Positions 34,188 to 45,787 of a stretch of DNA of 64,000 nt are shown in pieces. The DNA is from Cephalotus follicularis (taxonomy: Eukaryota; Streptophyta; Magnoliopsida; Oxalidales; Cephalotaceae). Numbering within the stretch: position 1 is the first letter of the stretch; every line of letters begins with the position of its first letter. The notes beneath the pieces are model-generated. The model was not told the DNA's origin. It searched no databases and saw nothing but the letters and a program-made list of their open reading frames with translations. The position numbers and the translations under genes were made by a program. The stretch is from NCBI GenBank assembly GCA_001972305.1, contig BDDD01001947.1:62001-126000 (forward strand). The letters are read 5' to 3'.

Positions 34188-34671
34188 TGATGAGCACAAA
34201 AAATGTCATTGATAGAGATTGGAACATGTGGCCCCAACCTAACATGTTCAAACTCAAATTCGAATAGGACTAGAATTTTGAACACATAATCCTTATCAGC
34301 GACTATCTGACTTCCAATCAGAACCACTATAAAATCCTGATTAAAGCTAACCTTATCCGAAATTATGCCTAATCCAACCCCTTATGGAATGAGATAAACG
34401 GATTCGAATATGGCTCTATCTACGAGTCCAACTAGGACTCTATTAGTATAGATACATTACAACTCAGTCACCTACTACTATAAATATAGAGGGACCTCCA
34501 AGAATGATCATCTCTCTCTATTCACGTTTACTCTGGTTTTATCTTGCTCTCTTTCTTACATGAGCATCGGAGTGTCCCCCGAAGCCAACTCCGGTCACCC
34601 CTTCGCTTTCTTTCCCTTGCAGGTTATTCGAATAAACAGTTCCTAGCAATTCATGGATTTTTGCAGCAACA
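34188..34671 (+). repeat. 3' LTR of element B
   Basis: TGATGAGCACAAAAAATGTC... to ...TTTTTGCAGCAACA, with a purine stretch (AAGGAAATGGGGAC) just before it. 484 bp; it contains TATAAATA near 34480 like the 5' copy. The flank is ACAGT, not the ATTAT seen at the left end. Confidence 0.82.
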
Positions 34672-35873
34672 ACAGTTATAATTTAATAATACAGAGGAAA
34701 GATAGAAATTAAACGATTAACAAAAACTGTCACCAGTGAGATCGTGGGAACAGTTACCAAAAGCGGTTGCTTCTTGAGAAAAAGTATAAAAGGAGAACAA
34801 GAATGACAAAGAAGACAACCAAACCCAAAACAACATATGAATTGAATTCTTATTACTTTTATTTGTATTTTCATGAGTTCTTTCAAGTCAAGGACAATTA
34901 TAGTAAGTATTGATTAAATTTTATCTACTTTGCTTTTTTTTCTCAAAGTTTATTTGTTCATATAGGTGTTGATTAAATTACATTTGTTTTAACAGTTGTT
35001 GATTAAATTCATATATGTTTGCTCCAGACTTATAGTTAATCTTGATTAAGTTCCATTTGCTACTATTATCTTGTTATGTTTGAATTTTCATTCTCGAATG
35101 TGAATTCTTAAGTCATTGTGATAAAAGACATACTAGATCTTACACTTTTGATTAACTTAAATAAGATTTATACTCGAATCCAATAATTTAGATTGATTAA
35201 AGGTTTATAAGAATTTAATATGTGAAGAGAAAAATTTGCATACAGTTGTATAAGACATTGGCTCTACGGGAATATATAAGAGATCCTCCTGAAAATAAAA
35301 ATCCCTTATGTGAATAATAGTCATAAAATAATTGTATTAAAAAGACAAAAGTGTAATTATAATAAATAAAAATTACATATTGTTCACATAAGAAATATGA
35401 GCAATTACTCATATCCATTTTCCCACACCTACACACACACATATAGATTCTTAAATTTGATGTTTTATCAATGAAGATCATATATGTTATAAAATATGAA
35501 CATCATTATATAATTTTATTATATAAAAATACAATAAAAAATAGTTTATTAAAAAAAATATAATATTTGATTGAATTAAATTATTTTTTATAACCAAAGA
35601 ATGATTCGAAATTCAATAACTTTATAGGCACGTTTTGGACCATAAATCTTGGAGTGTGAGAACCGCTCGCGCTCCAAACATTGAAAAATCCTTAAAATGT
35701 GAGAACCTTTCATACTCCTCTAAGTTTATACCTGATCTAAGACCACTAAGCTAACTCCTTGACATTCATAATTTATTTATATAGTATAACCAAATTTAAC
35801 GCTTTTATTTATAAATGTAAAAACAACTCTCATTGTGGAGTTAATATTTGTCAATAATTAAGCCATATGTATA
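34672..35873. other. AT-rich intergenic DNA between elements B and C
   Basis: No coding sequence recognised. It contains repeated 'tgttgattaaatt' phrases near 34965-35010. Its right end is the left target site (TGTTA, 35874-35878) of element C. Confidence 0.5.
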
Positions 35874-35878
35874 TGTTA

Positions 35879-35927
35879 TGTTGATGCAAAAATCATTCTC
35901 TCAACAGTATCCTACGTGGAGGACTTT
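35879..35927 (-). repeat. 49-bp LTR 3'-end stub at the left border of element C
   Basis: Identical to the terminal 49 bp of the right LTR. It shares the base A at the site where the middle LTR (36353-37401) has C (AATCATTCTC against AATCCTTCTC). Joined to gag across a short AAAGTC match. Confidence 0.9.
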
Positions 35928-36307
35928 GCCCTCTGAGACGCATTGATCTCAGGCCTCCTTCCCAGGGGAATGTTGTCCCCTGACCGCCTAAGGAGAGGTT
36001 CGTTTCCCCTCGACGGGTTTCGCCTGGCACCTCGGGGGTGCCGCATCTCCACCTCTGGTCTGCTGGGACCAGAAACTCCTCGGACAACTTGCTGGACGGG
36101 CCCGGCTTGCTGCTGCTGGTTGGCTAACGTTGTGACCAACAGATCAGTGATTCGTTCCATTCCCTGGAGGAGTTGATTAAGCTGCTCCCCTGTGACGGGA
36201 GCTTGTTCTTAGGCCGCTGCTTGGATGGCTTATAGGTTAGGAGCTGTGATCTCCTGTTGTTGGCTACCTGTGGCTCTAACCTGGTTGTAGTTCTTCCTCG
36301 GAGGCAT
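35928..36307 (-). pseudogene. gag N-terminus of element C (truncated)
   Basis: Starts MPPRKNYNQVRATGSQQQEI at 36307 on the minus strand, the counterpart of element A's MPPRRNNNN. Stops follow PNL and AIQAAA. The later part (GMERITDLLVTTLANQ; RRSGDNIPLGRRPEINASQR) parallels A's gag N-terminal region. It ends at the junction with the LTR stub; the capsid core is absent from element C altogether. Confidence 0.75.
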
Positions 36308-36330
36308 GGTTGTTGATGACTTTTTGCTGC

Positions 36331-36352
36331 GTTTTCCACAGATGGCGCCAAC
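36331..36352 (-). other. primer binding site of element C
   Basis: On the minus strand GTTGGCGCCATCTGTGGAAA directly follows the LTR end. Intact form of the PBS seen mutated in element A. Confidence 0.85.
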
Positions 36353-37401
36353 TGTTGATGCAAAAATCCTTCTCTCAACAGTATCCTACGTGGAGGACTT
36401 TAATTTGTTAAGAGAAACGCTCAAAAAGGATGCCTGGGAGGAAGACGTCGATCTCTGATTCCTGCACAAAGTAACAAACTGGTGGAAGGTCCAGGAGGTT
36501 GTTCTCCCGGGGACACTCCGACGCTCAAGTTAGACAATGTGCAGAGGGTATAAGGTTCTTTGCAATGTAAAAATGGATGACCTTTGTTAAGACTGTCAAA
36601 CTGGTATTTATAGTGCTGAACTGTAACCGTTAGAGCGTGAAATGTGGAGGTGGTAACTGTCCCCTAAGGAAATGCCGAGGATCTCGGTCATTTCCCTTGA
36701 TCTCCGCCAAATACTTCGCATCTTTCCTTGTTGGTAGTTCGTTATGACACTGCCTCGTTATTTGGATAAGGACGAATCCCAGGAAATCAGGCGGATTTAA
36801 TGCCCTCATCCCATAAACAAAGTGGAGGTCCTCTGTCGCAGGACTGCCGAGAAAATGGACTATGGTACTGTTGCCGAGGTCATGGGCCTCTTGCTATCCC
36901 CTTTCGCTCCTCAGTTTTCGTCTTCTGGTGCTTCCTCAATGGTGTACGTTTAGGATGCCAGGTCCCTCACCTTTCATCCAAGGATGAGGTCCTTTTGGAT
37001 AACGTCGAGGAGAAAGTCCTCGGTATCTGTGTAACGGGGGTGTGTCCTCTGTCTCATGTCCAATAGTCACTTCAGGTAGAGGAGGTCCTCAACACTGGTG
37101 TCCTGATGGAGGTCCTCCGACCTGTACCTTAAGTAACTCCTCGGCAGGGGAGGACCTCGGCACGAGTACCCTGGAGGAGGTCCTCTGACCCGAAGCCCAA
37201 GTAAGATCCTCGGCCCTGGTGTCTCATTATGAGCTCTTCAGAAAAAAGTTATCCTCGGCTCTAGGTCCGAGGAAGATGCCCTCTGCCATGTAAGCGTTCC
37301 TCGGCAGGGCCTTTGGCGAGCTCCTAAACCCTTCTGGACAACTAGCCGAATCTTCGGAGGACACGTGTCCTTCTTAATATAAACAGATTTTTACCCTATC
37401 A
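36353..37401 (-). repeat. LTR of element C (inner copy), preceded by purine tract and followed by PBS
   Basis: Minus-strand TGATAGGGTAAAAATCTG... to ...TTTTTGCATCAACA, 1049 bp, with TATA box at 36605-36612. It has a purine tract (37402-37420) on its 5' side and a PBS on its 3' side, the arrangement of an LTR in a one-LTR circle or a tandem element. Only scattered differences from the right LTR. Confidence 0.9.
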
Positions 37402-37420
37402 TATGCCCCCCTGGTCCTTC
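37402..37420 (-). other. polypurine tract of element C
   Basis: Minus strand GAAGGACCAGGGGGGCATA immediately before the LTR TG at 37401. Confidence 0.75.
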
Positions 37421-37828
37421 TTCTCTGACCTTGGTCAGAGGAGGAGGATCAGAGTTTAGAGTCGTGGCTCGGGAAAGACTCCTCTGCAGAATTTCCTGCT
37501 AGCTTCTCCTTGTGCAAATGGGTTGAGGCTGAAAGTGTTGCTCTTGGAGATCCTCTGACACAAAACCTTGTCTGCCTGGGCAGAGGATTAGAGCCTACCC
37601 TCTGGTCTGTATCTATTTTTATTAACCGGCCTCGTGTCGCGAGCTGTAATCATTATCATTTAAGTCGCGTACTGAATACGATTCACACGTGGCATCAACT
37701 GAGCGTCTCCCACATCTGTCTTTTTGTTTCCTGCGTCTGTCTCTTCGTTTCCCTCGTCTGATTTGACGGTCCGTTCCCCAGCCGTTGGATCTGTGTGAGG
37801 TGGAGGGCTAGGATCCGAGGTGGGGGTC

Positions 37829-37837
37829 TATAAAAGG
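37829..37837 (+). promoter_or_regulatory. TATA box of the antisense ORF in element C
   Basis: TATAAAAGG about 205 bp upstream of the ATG at 38041, on the strand opposite to pol. The leader between them contains a candidate intron (GTAAGTTTC near 37960, CTTTTCCAG near 37982). Confidence 0.5.
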
Positions 37838-38040
37838 TTTCGTTCTTCTCAAAGCAAACCTTTCGCTCCTTTAATCTCCATACTTACATCGTCGTTGAGA
37901 GCTTTCTAAGCTTGTCGTGCCTTCAGAACCCCATTTCATCACTTCACATCAAGGTCTTTGGTAAGTTTCTGTCATCTCTTTGCTTTTCCAGGTCGTTCCT
38001 AGATTTCTTTTAACAGTCCCTTCTTCTTCGTCTCAAATTC

Positions 38041-40490
38041 ATGGCTAGCCAAAAACAATCCAGTGGGTCTTCTTCTACTTCTCCCCTATCAGTCGAGCCT
38101 TTGGCCATGGTGGTTCCCACCGCCGAGAGGCCACTTGGTGTTAAAGGTAGCCTAGGGGCTGCGGTGGGGGACCCTGCTGCACCTATCGCAGGGGCTAACC
38201 TTCCTGCTGATGAGAACTATTTCGATGTAAGCACCCTCAGTCGTGCTGAGGTCAAAAAGCTTTCTGAGAAGTATAACTTTCCTCGTGGGCTAACCTACTG
38301 ACTTCCCTCAGATCCTCGGATGGTTACCATGCACAGAGAGGGTCTCTTTGTCATCTTCGAAGGGGCTCTCTCTCATGGCCTGAGGGTTCCAATTCCCTCC
38401 TTTGCCATCTCTGTCTTAGTCAACTTTAGTCTTCATCCCTCACTTCTTCAACCTCAGTCCTGGAGCTTCATGATTGGCTTCCTCGTCAAATGCATAGAGT
38501 CAGAGGTGGACACGAAAGTGAACCTTTTCAAAGAGTTCCACATCCTCTCGGCCACCCCTAAAACGAATGGGTACTTTTTCAAGTCTCGTTCTGGGGTGAA
38601 AAAACTTCTCCTCAACCCTACCAAGTCCATAAAAAACTGGAGGAAGAGGTACTTTTTAATAAAGGACTTCGAAGGGTTCACTCCCTCTCCCTGGTGCAAT
38701 TCTCCGGACACAAAATCTTTGAACAGGAGGTCTCGCCTGAACTCGACTGAGAAGGTCAGCCTTGATAAACTCTTGGCCCTTGAGCCAGAGGATGTAAACT
38801 CCACCGTTAGTGAGGATCGTCTAATCCAGGCTGGACTGAGTGTGGTCCTCGGACAAGGGTCTTGGTCGGACGGAGCCGAGATGGATATCTCAGAGGGAGA
38901 GGGAGATGAAGATAGTCCTCTGCTCCCAATGTCGGAGGAAAATTGTACAAATCCTTTGTCTCCTCCATTACTTCTGTTAGTGTTATTTTCATTTATTTCT
39001 TGTGCTTCAAAACTTCAGACTTGACTTTCATATCTTCTTTCAGCTATGGCTCCTCGCCGTGATTTCTCTGCCATCATGAAGGCTACTGATAAGAGGAAAG
39101 TCCCCGCAGCTGGTGGACCAAAGCCTAAGGGCAAGACCTCCGTAGCTGAGGGGTCAAGGCCGCAGGCCAAGACTCCTCCACCTGTTAGGGTGCCAGTTGC
39201 TGCTGCCGAGAAGAGGAAGGAGGCGGGCAAGAGGACCGCAAATGAAACCTCCCCCGTCGACGAGCATGTTCCTCTGATGAAGAGGAGTAGAAAGGGGAAA
39301 GCTGTTGATGGAACCAAAGCAGGGAGTGAGGTTGAAGACGTCGCTGCCCTTGGAGCGAGCTCGCAGGATCCGATCATTATTCCTCCAACTCGGGAGGCTG
39401 AGGACCTGCTGAACGAGTTTGAGGGGACTGCACCAAGCTGCACCTTAATGCTCCTGGGGTCCCTCAAGCAGTCAATCGTCTGGTCTTCTTCCCTTTGGAA
39501 ATGGAAGCAAGGGAGAAATGGTCCAATGAGGAGTTGGTAACCCACTGTCTGCAGAGTAACTTGAGGGTAAGCGATCTCTTCCCTAGTTGCCTTGATTTTT
39601 ATTGTCTTGACTTTTCATTGTTGCTGATATATGTGGTCCTCTGATAGGCTTTGAACAACACTCAACTGCTGGTGGACAACTTCTCTACCGTTGTGACCAG
39701 GGACAGGGAGCTGAGGTCGAGCATGGCCAAGTTGGAGGAAACTGCTCGCTCGGCTCAGGCTCAACTGAACGAGGTTCTCAAAGTTCAGGAGTCCTTGGTT
39801 GAGGAGAAGAAGCAAGCAGTTGAGGACCTAGAGGAGGAGCGGGCTGACAGGAGGGAGATGGTGGCCGAGCTGGAGCACACCAAGAAGAGGTGCAAGGAGC
39901 TGGAGGCGAAGCTTATTCACCAGCAGAGGAAAGATAAGGAGCTGTTGAGAAGGGAGCAACACAAGGCTGTGGCAGACTTCAAAGACACAGAGGAGTTCAA
40001 GCAGTTGTTAAGATCCTCCGTGGAGGAGTTCAAGAGCTCTGATGAGTTTAAGGAGGCTGTGTTCGAGGAAGCAGCCGAGTACTTCCGCCGGGGCTTCTAT
40101 GCCTGCAGAAACTGGGTCTCTTCTCTGCATCCTGAGGTCCCACTGGATAAAGTGGTGTATGGTCCCTCTGCCAGGACATTTGACTTCTATCCAGAGGGAA
40201 TTGATGCAGAGGAAGAGAAGCTTCGTCTAGAGCTGGAAGAATGAGTCTCGTCTGCCATGGTGGACGAACTGTCGATCCCAGGCTCACCAGACTTGGTTAT
40301 TCTTGTTGCAGATCCTGCTTCGACCTCGGACCCTGTATTGGACCCCCCTTCTATTCCTTCTTCCTCAGCTCCAGTGGACCCCTTTGCTGGATTTGAAGCT
40401 CCTCCTCTGCCTTCTGTTGAGGACTTCTTCGCTCCTCCACCCCAATATGAAGATCCTCTGCCCGAGCAAGAAGATCCTCCTCAACCCTAG
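38041..40490 (+). pseudogene. antisense additional ORF (aORF) of a Tat element, spliced, slightly decayed
   Basis: On the strand opposite to pol, between integrase and LTR. Exon 1 starts MASQKQSSGSSSTSPLSVEP at 38041; a TGA at 38299 interrupts it, then the same frame goes on (MVTMHREGLFVIFEGALSHG; SILVNFSL-like helices) to about 38945. Exon 2, 39044-39566, is basic and low-complexity (RRDFSAIMKATDKRKVPAAG) with one frameshift near 39430. A GTAAGC donor at 39567 and a TAG acceptor at 39647 rejoin the frame in exon 3 (39648-40490). Exon 3 is a long coiled coil (KLEETARSAQAQLNEVLKVQ) with a TGA at 40242 and an acidic proline-rich tail. AATAAA lies near 40552. Comparable antisense genes are known from Grande-type Tat elements; the function is not known. 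Confidence 0.7.
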
Positions 40491-41022
40491 TTTTATACTT
40501 TCATCTTGTAATAGTCTTTAGTCTCTTTCTTGTAATCTCTTCAGTTTATGAAATAAAAAGACTTCTTGCATTCTCTGGTTTTGTCTTTGAATTGTTTTCT
40601 GCGTGTTGTGGTTGACCTCTGCATGTATGTACTTATTAACAATTCCCTTAGGAATCTTGCCTTTATCGTGACCTCTGACTTCTCGCACAAGTGGACACTT
40701 GACTCCAAAAGTGCTTAAGTAACTTATCAAAGATATTAACAAACCTTTTGTATTCTCGGACTTCACCTTTGGTTGGTTCCTTGTGTGTTTGAGCTTTAAG
40801 TGTATACATATGCTGATAATTCCCTTGAGAATTTTAACTTAGCCCAAATCACTAACTCTTCGTAGACGAGGTCACTTAAGCTTGGCAGTCCTCGTAAGAC
40901 CTTTTACTTCTAAAGTACTTAAGTTATTGTAACTCAGTCTTCAAAAAAAAAAAATATTGTACTCATAGATTGAGTTCTTGGTCTGCTCGGGCAAGATCCT
41001 ATGGGTTTGCCGAGGAGAGTAT

Positions 41023-43254
41023 TGTCACGCCCGGACCCGGCCCCGCTGGAATCTGTCGTGCCCACTACGAGGCCAAGCCTTCCAACAGAGACTCACCTCG
41101 TAGGTTCAGCAGAACAGAGTTTCAGAAAAAGCATTTTAAAACAGATAGTTCTTCAAAACAGAAAGAAAACAGAAAAGTTTCTTGAAAAACTTGAAAATAA
41201 TTCTAACTCTTAAAATTTTACAAAAATCGGGCATGTAGTATTCGTTTATAGGACTATGCCCCCTGTAAAGAAAAACATGGGTCTACTAGGTAAGGTTGAC
41301 GTCTGGGCCCCGTCGAGCAAAACGTCCAGCAGAACAGAAAGGCAATGACACTGTCGTGTCAAAGCATTAGAAACAGAAAGTCTACTGTGTAGACAGTGCT
41401 TCTCATGGGCAAGCAAATGTATAAGTAAATACAATACCGAGACCTCAGAGCATCAAGATATATTTAACAGATTTCAGAAAACAGAAACTCAGATTTCAGA
41501 ACACAGAATACAGAATCTCAGATTTTCTCGAAGCAGACTTTAAACAGATTTAAACAGATACAGAGATCGACAGAGCCGTCAAAACAGAGTTTAACAGTTA
41601 CAGAAGTCGTTTCTTATCCAATACAGATATAACCGAAAATAGTGTCATACTATGACTATAACCATGCGAGTATTTGAAAACATTAAAAGAAAGTTCCAGA
41701 CATTAAAACTTAAACAGATTTCAGAACAGAAACAGATTCAAGTTTCATTCATATACGGAAAGCAAAACGTAAAACATTTGAAACATTCAAACCATTAAAA
41801 GCATTTCAGAAATAAAAGGTTAAAGAAAGGCGTTCCACTCACAGTACAGACGAGCGAGTCCCTCGACTGGTCGCCTCCATGGCCGACCTCAAAGGCAGGA
41901 TCCTCTGCCAACAGAAAGACAGACAGACAACAGACCATCAGAACTCAGACAGACAATAGACTATCGGAACCTAAGCATGCACAAAACCGTGCAATGCGTT
42001 ATGCAATGAAATGCGTGCAGATGTCAGAAAACCATAACCGATCAATCCGGTTAACAGAACAGAAGTTTGATTATTAAAAACATCTTTTAAATCTCTTATT
42101 AAACACTCTTTCGAAAACATTAAAGTAAGTCCAAAATCATTAAAACTAGTCCAAGTGGTCGTCCAAGTTATCCAATTCGAGTCATATAAGGAATTCAAGT
42201 TCATATGCAACAGAAACAGATACAGAAATGTAGAAAACAGCGGAAAACAAAACTAACAGAACAGAGTTCGGAATTTACCGAAAGTTGATGAAACGGAGCA
42301 CAGAGTAAGAATCCCGCAGCGGAACTGGAACGGATCACATCACCGCAGAGAACGGAGTCCGAAAACATGTCCGAAATTTCTCACCGGAGGGTCGCCGGTA
42401 GGTGGGCCAACGCGCCGCCGCTGGCCGGCGCGTGACAGCCACGCGCATCGCTGGTCAGCCACAGAGGGCGCATCTGGACCGCTGGACACCGGGGATCACG
42501 GATATGAGGCGCGTTGGGCCTGGTGCCTCTGCGTTTGGCCGGAACGGTCGCTTTGATCGCGTTGTCCTTCGCCAGCGATCGACGTTCCCGACGTCGTCAC
42601 GGGTCGAGGCCGGCACCGTTCGAACGGCCGCAACGTCAGGAGTCCGAATCTGGGCTCTCCTTGCCGTGACGACCACCGGAGACGCTGGAACGAAGGAAAA
42701 CAGCCGAGAGAGAGAAGAGGTCACGGCGCGCAAACGGCGCGGTTGCGGGCGCGGTGGTGGGGCTCGGCGTGCTCGGGAGGCTGAGCCGGTTCGGCCGGTA
42801 CCTTCGCCGGCGTCAGATCGGCTCTGACGCCGGCGGCAGAAGCAGAGAGAGAGTGAGAGAACGGGAGAGATGGGAGAGAAACGGGGAGAGAGAGAAATCA
42901 GGGAGAGAGAGAGAAATGGCATAAAATGAGAGATTTTAACATTTCTCATATATAAACTACTCAAAACGGACAAGATTTTGTCCATAATTAAACCGATACG
43001 GACAGAAATTGGATATTTAGGACATACCACTTGGGCTATTTTTCTGAATCAGCAGTCTTTTCAGGAAAATATCATTTAATTTGCAGAAAAGAAAAATCAA
43101 TTTCTTATGCAGAAAACCATCAGAATAAAATCGTAAAATTTAAATATTACCATGATGCATATCATGAATGCCAAAAAATAGATTAACAGACCGACAGACA
43201 GCAGAAGCCACGTAGGCTCATAGACACAGACCTTACAAGGACACGGATGTCACA
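41023..43254 (-). mobile_element. solo LTR (chromovirus-like) inside element C 3' region
   Basis: Plus-strand ends TGTCACGCCCGGACC and ...ACACGGATGTCACA with perfect 5-bp duplication AGTAT (41018-41022, 43255-43259). 2232 bp, no coding region. The minus strand ends ...GGGCGTGACA as in Tekay-like LTRs, so orientation is inferred minus. It is the same family as 50148-52895 but lacks about 700 bp of that copy after position 41272. The TG..CA ends and 5-bp duplication identify a recombined LTR rather than a DNA transposon. Confidence 0.8.
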
Positions 43255-43841
43255 AGTATCGTCTGACCTACTAGGTTTTAGGACAGGTTGGCTGAGCTTG
43301 CAGTCCACTTGGGGACACTTGTATTAAAGTGCTCAGTCCGACGAGCTTGATCATTGCAAGTTTCCATGGATTCGCCTTTTAAGTCACGACTTTAGGTCTG
43401 GTTTGGACAAGTTCCTATGGTGTTGCCGACCAGTGTTTGCTCCCTTAGGAGTCTTAGTGCTTCCTTGGAAGTCTTTGGGTGTGCTCCTCGGTAGGAGTCT
43501 TCTGTGTGCTCCTCGGAAGGAGGCTTCTGTATGCTCCTCGGAAGGAGGCTTTTGTCAGTGTATCCGCGAGTGTTTTCTCGGATGTGTGTTACCTCAGTTT
43601 GTTTGTGACCTCGGTTTGTGTTGGTTTTCCTTTTGAGGGTTAGTCTTCGTAAGACTCAGGAAGCTTTGGATCTCTGGGTGCCCCCTTGGGGGCATGGTCC
43701 AAGATGCATAAAGTAAAGACTGAGGGAGCTTATCGGTGTGTGAGGACATGAACATTGGACCTCCGGTCCCTTGCAAACTTGGAACTATAATGTTGAACAC
43801 AAATTTTTGAAAAATTCAACTTCATTTAGAATATCTTACAA
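43255..43841 (-). other. 3' region of element C next to integrase
   Basis: Non-coding. It carries about four short repeats of a 'gtgctcctcggaaggaggctt' type at 43480-43560. It parallels the region after integrase in element A (10990-11420). Confidence 0.6.
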
Positions 43842-45074
43842 TCATTGATAGTACTTCCTCAGATGCTCGGCATTCCAAGCTTTGGCAATCTCCCTACCCC
43901 CCAAAGTTTCAAGTTTAAATGTTCCTGGGCGGAGGACCCTTTTGATTTTGTATGACCCTTTCCAGGCAGGGGCTAGTTTTCCTCTGGTACCAGTAGGATC
44001 TGCAACGGCTGAGTTGCGTAGGACTAGATCTCCTTGCCTTAGTTGTTTGGGGCTTACTCTTTTGTTATAGTAGCGGCTTTCCCTCTGCTGGTAGGCTGCA
44101 ACTCTAATTGCAGCCTTGTCTCTGAGTTCTTCCACTAGGTCGAGGAGGCACCTAAGACCTTCTTCGTTATTATCTTCAGTGAAGTGTACAACTCTTGGTG
44201 ATTGTACTCCAATCTCCATCGGTATCATGGCTTCAGCTCCAAAACAAAGGCTGTATGGGGACTCACCAGTTGTGGTCCGAGGAATGGTTCTATATGCCCA
44301 TAGTACACTTGGTAGCTCCTCTGTCCATCTTCCTTTGCTATCTTCTAGGCGCTTCTTCAAGCCTGAAATGATTTCTCTGTTGATCACCTCGGCTTGACCT
44401 TTACTTTGAGGGTAGGCTACTGAGGCAAGCCTATGTTATATCCTCCATTCCTTGCAAAAATCACGGAAGGCTTGACAATCAAACTGTTTACCATTGTCTG
44501 AGACGATTGTCCTCAGAACTCCAAATCTACAGATGATTGACTTCCATACGAAGCTCTCCGTGTTCTTCTCAGTAATTGTGGCTAGAGGTTCTGCTTCCAC
44601 CCACTTGGTAAAGTAGTCCACCGCTACAATGAGAAACTTCCTCTGACCTGAAGCCATGGGTAGTGGTCCAACGAAGTCCATTCCCCATTGTGCAAAGGGT
44701 CATGGGGCCGTGATAGACGTCAGAGGTTGAGAAGGTCTTCTGCTTATGTTCGCGTTCCTCTGACACTTGTCACACTTCCTTACCAAGTCTATAGCATCTT
44801 GATGCATAGTTGACCAGTAGTAGCCTTGCCTCAACAACTTGTGGGACAATGTCCTGCCCCCAGTGTGGTTGCCACAAATTCCTTCATGGACCTCCCTTAG
44901 GGCATAATCAGCCTCTGAGGGGTTCATGCACCTCAGCCAAGAAAATAAGAAAGATCTTTTGTAGAGGACCCCATCTCGGAACTGAAATCTGTTTGCTCTG
45001 TAGACCAGCTTCCTCGCCTCCGTGGGGTCCTCGGGCAGGATCTCGTTCCTTAGCCAATTGATAAAGGGAGTCAT
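43842..45074 (-). pseudogene. integrase of element C (few defects)
   Basis: Minus-strand frame with stops only at about 44700 (replacing Trp before PFAQW), at about 44436 after KEWRI, and at the upstream boundary. The H2C2 motif is complete (HEGICGNHTGGRTLSHKLLR...CDKCQRN). In the catalytic core the first Asp is in VAVDYFTKW, the second in IVSDNGKQF, and Glu in GQAEVINREI. The C-terminal domain has GDLVLRNSAVADPTGTRGKL and GSYKIKRVLRPGTFKLETLG, ending AWNAEHLRKYYQ. At least one of the stops replaces a tryptophan codon, as expected from C-to-T decay of methylated DNA. Much younger than element A. Confidence 0.9.
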
Positions 45075-45787
45075 CTAGTTTGGCTCATGTGGCACATCTA
45101 TGTCCATTACATCTGCTTCAGATATGGTCGGCCGATCCAGGTAGTCTACTAGCATGGTTTGGTTCTTCTCTAACTCCTCTATCGTGGCTAGTTTTGATAA
45201 CTGGTCTGCTCGGACGTTCTCTGCCCTGGGTACTTTCACAATCCTCAAAACTTCGAAGGCTGACTTCATGCCCTGGAAATGGGATAAGTATTTTATCATA
45301 AGGTGTTCTCTGGCCTCATACTCCCCATTTTCCAAGCCAACCACTAGCTGTGAATCACTGGAGGCTACAATCCTCTGCACCTCCAAGTGCTTTGCAATTG
45401 TCAGTCCAACTATCAGAGCTTCCCACTCAGCTTCGTTATTTGTAGCTTTAAATTTTAACCTCAGAGCATACTCCAACGTCCAACCATCTGGGCTCGTCAA
45501 TACTAAACCTGCCCCACTGCCAGTGAGGCAGGAAGATCCATCCACGGACAACTTCCAAATTCCCCTCTCGCTCTCGGAGGGGTCCTCCTCCATACACTCC
45601 GTAGGTGTATTATCTCCAACAAAGTCGGCCAGTACCTGTGATTTGATTGCTGGTCTGGCTTCGAACTTCACATCATACTCGCCTAGCTCGACTGACCACT
45701 TGATTAACCTGCCCGAGGTGTCAGGCTTGGCAAGAACTTGTTTGAGTGGTTTGTTAGTCAGAACCTTGATTGTATGGGCTTGGAATA
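45075..45787 (-). pseudogene. RNase H (3' end) and archaeal-type RNase H of element C, 5'-truncated
   Basis: At 45787 the minus-strand reading starts abruptly inside the first RNase H (FQA.TIKVLTN.PLKQ region), joined to the LTR start. The aRNase H is intact in motif: KLSVDGSSCLTGSGAGLVLT (Asp), NNEAEWEALIVGL (Glu), ASSDSQLVVGL (Asp), with a stop at 45075-45077 in place of the Trp found at the same place in element A (EPNW). The RT and protease of this element are absent. Confidence 0.88.

Larger units (their letters stand above)
20631..34671 (+). mobile_element. element B: non-autonomous Tat-type gypsy element with nested insertions
   Basis: 5' LTR 20631-21096 and 3' LTR 34188-34671 match along their length. 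PBS-like sequence, gag, a 76-bp tandem array and a purine tract before the 3' LTR are present. No protease, RT, RNase H or integrase is found: after the gag zinc knuckle (near 26440) the sequence turns non-coding, then a Copia element is inserted, then the 3' region resumes at 32654. The host flanks do not show a matching 5-bp duplication (ATTAT left, ACAGT right), so the ends may come from recombined copies. Without the two insertions the element would be about 4 kb. Confidence 0.82.

Noticed and set aside
35879-37401. A normal short LTR element on the minus strand with LTRs 36353-37401 and 35879-35927
   Set aside because: The stub is only 49 bp, TGTTA is found at 46835 and not beside 37401, and integrase sequence continues to the right, so the unit extends to 46834.
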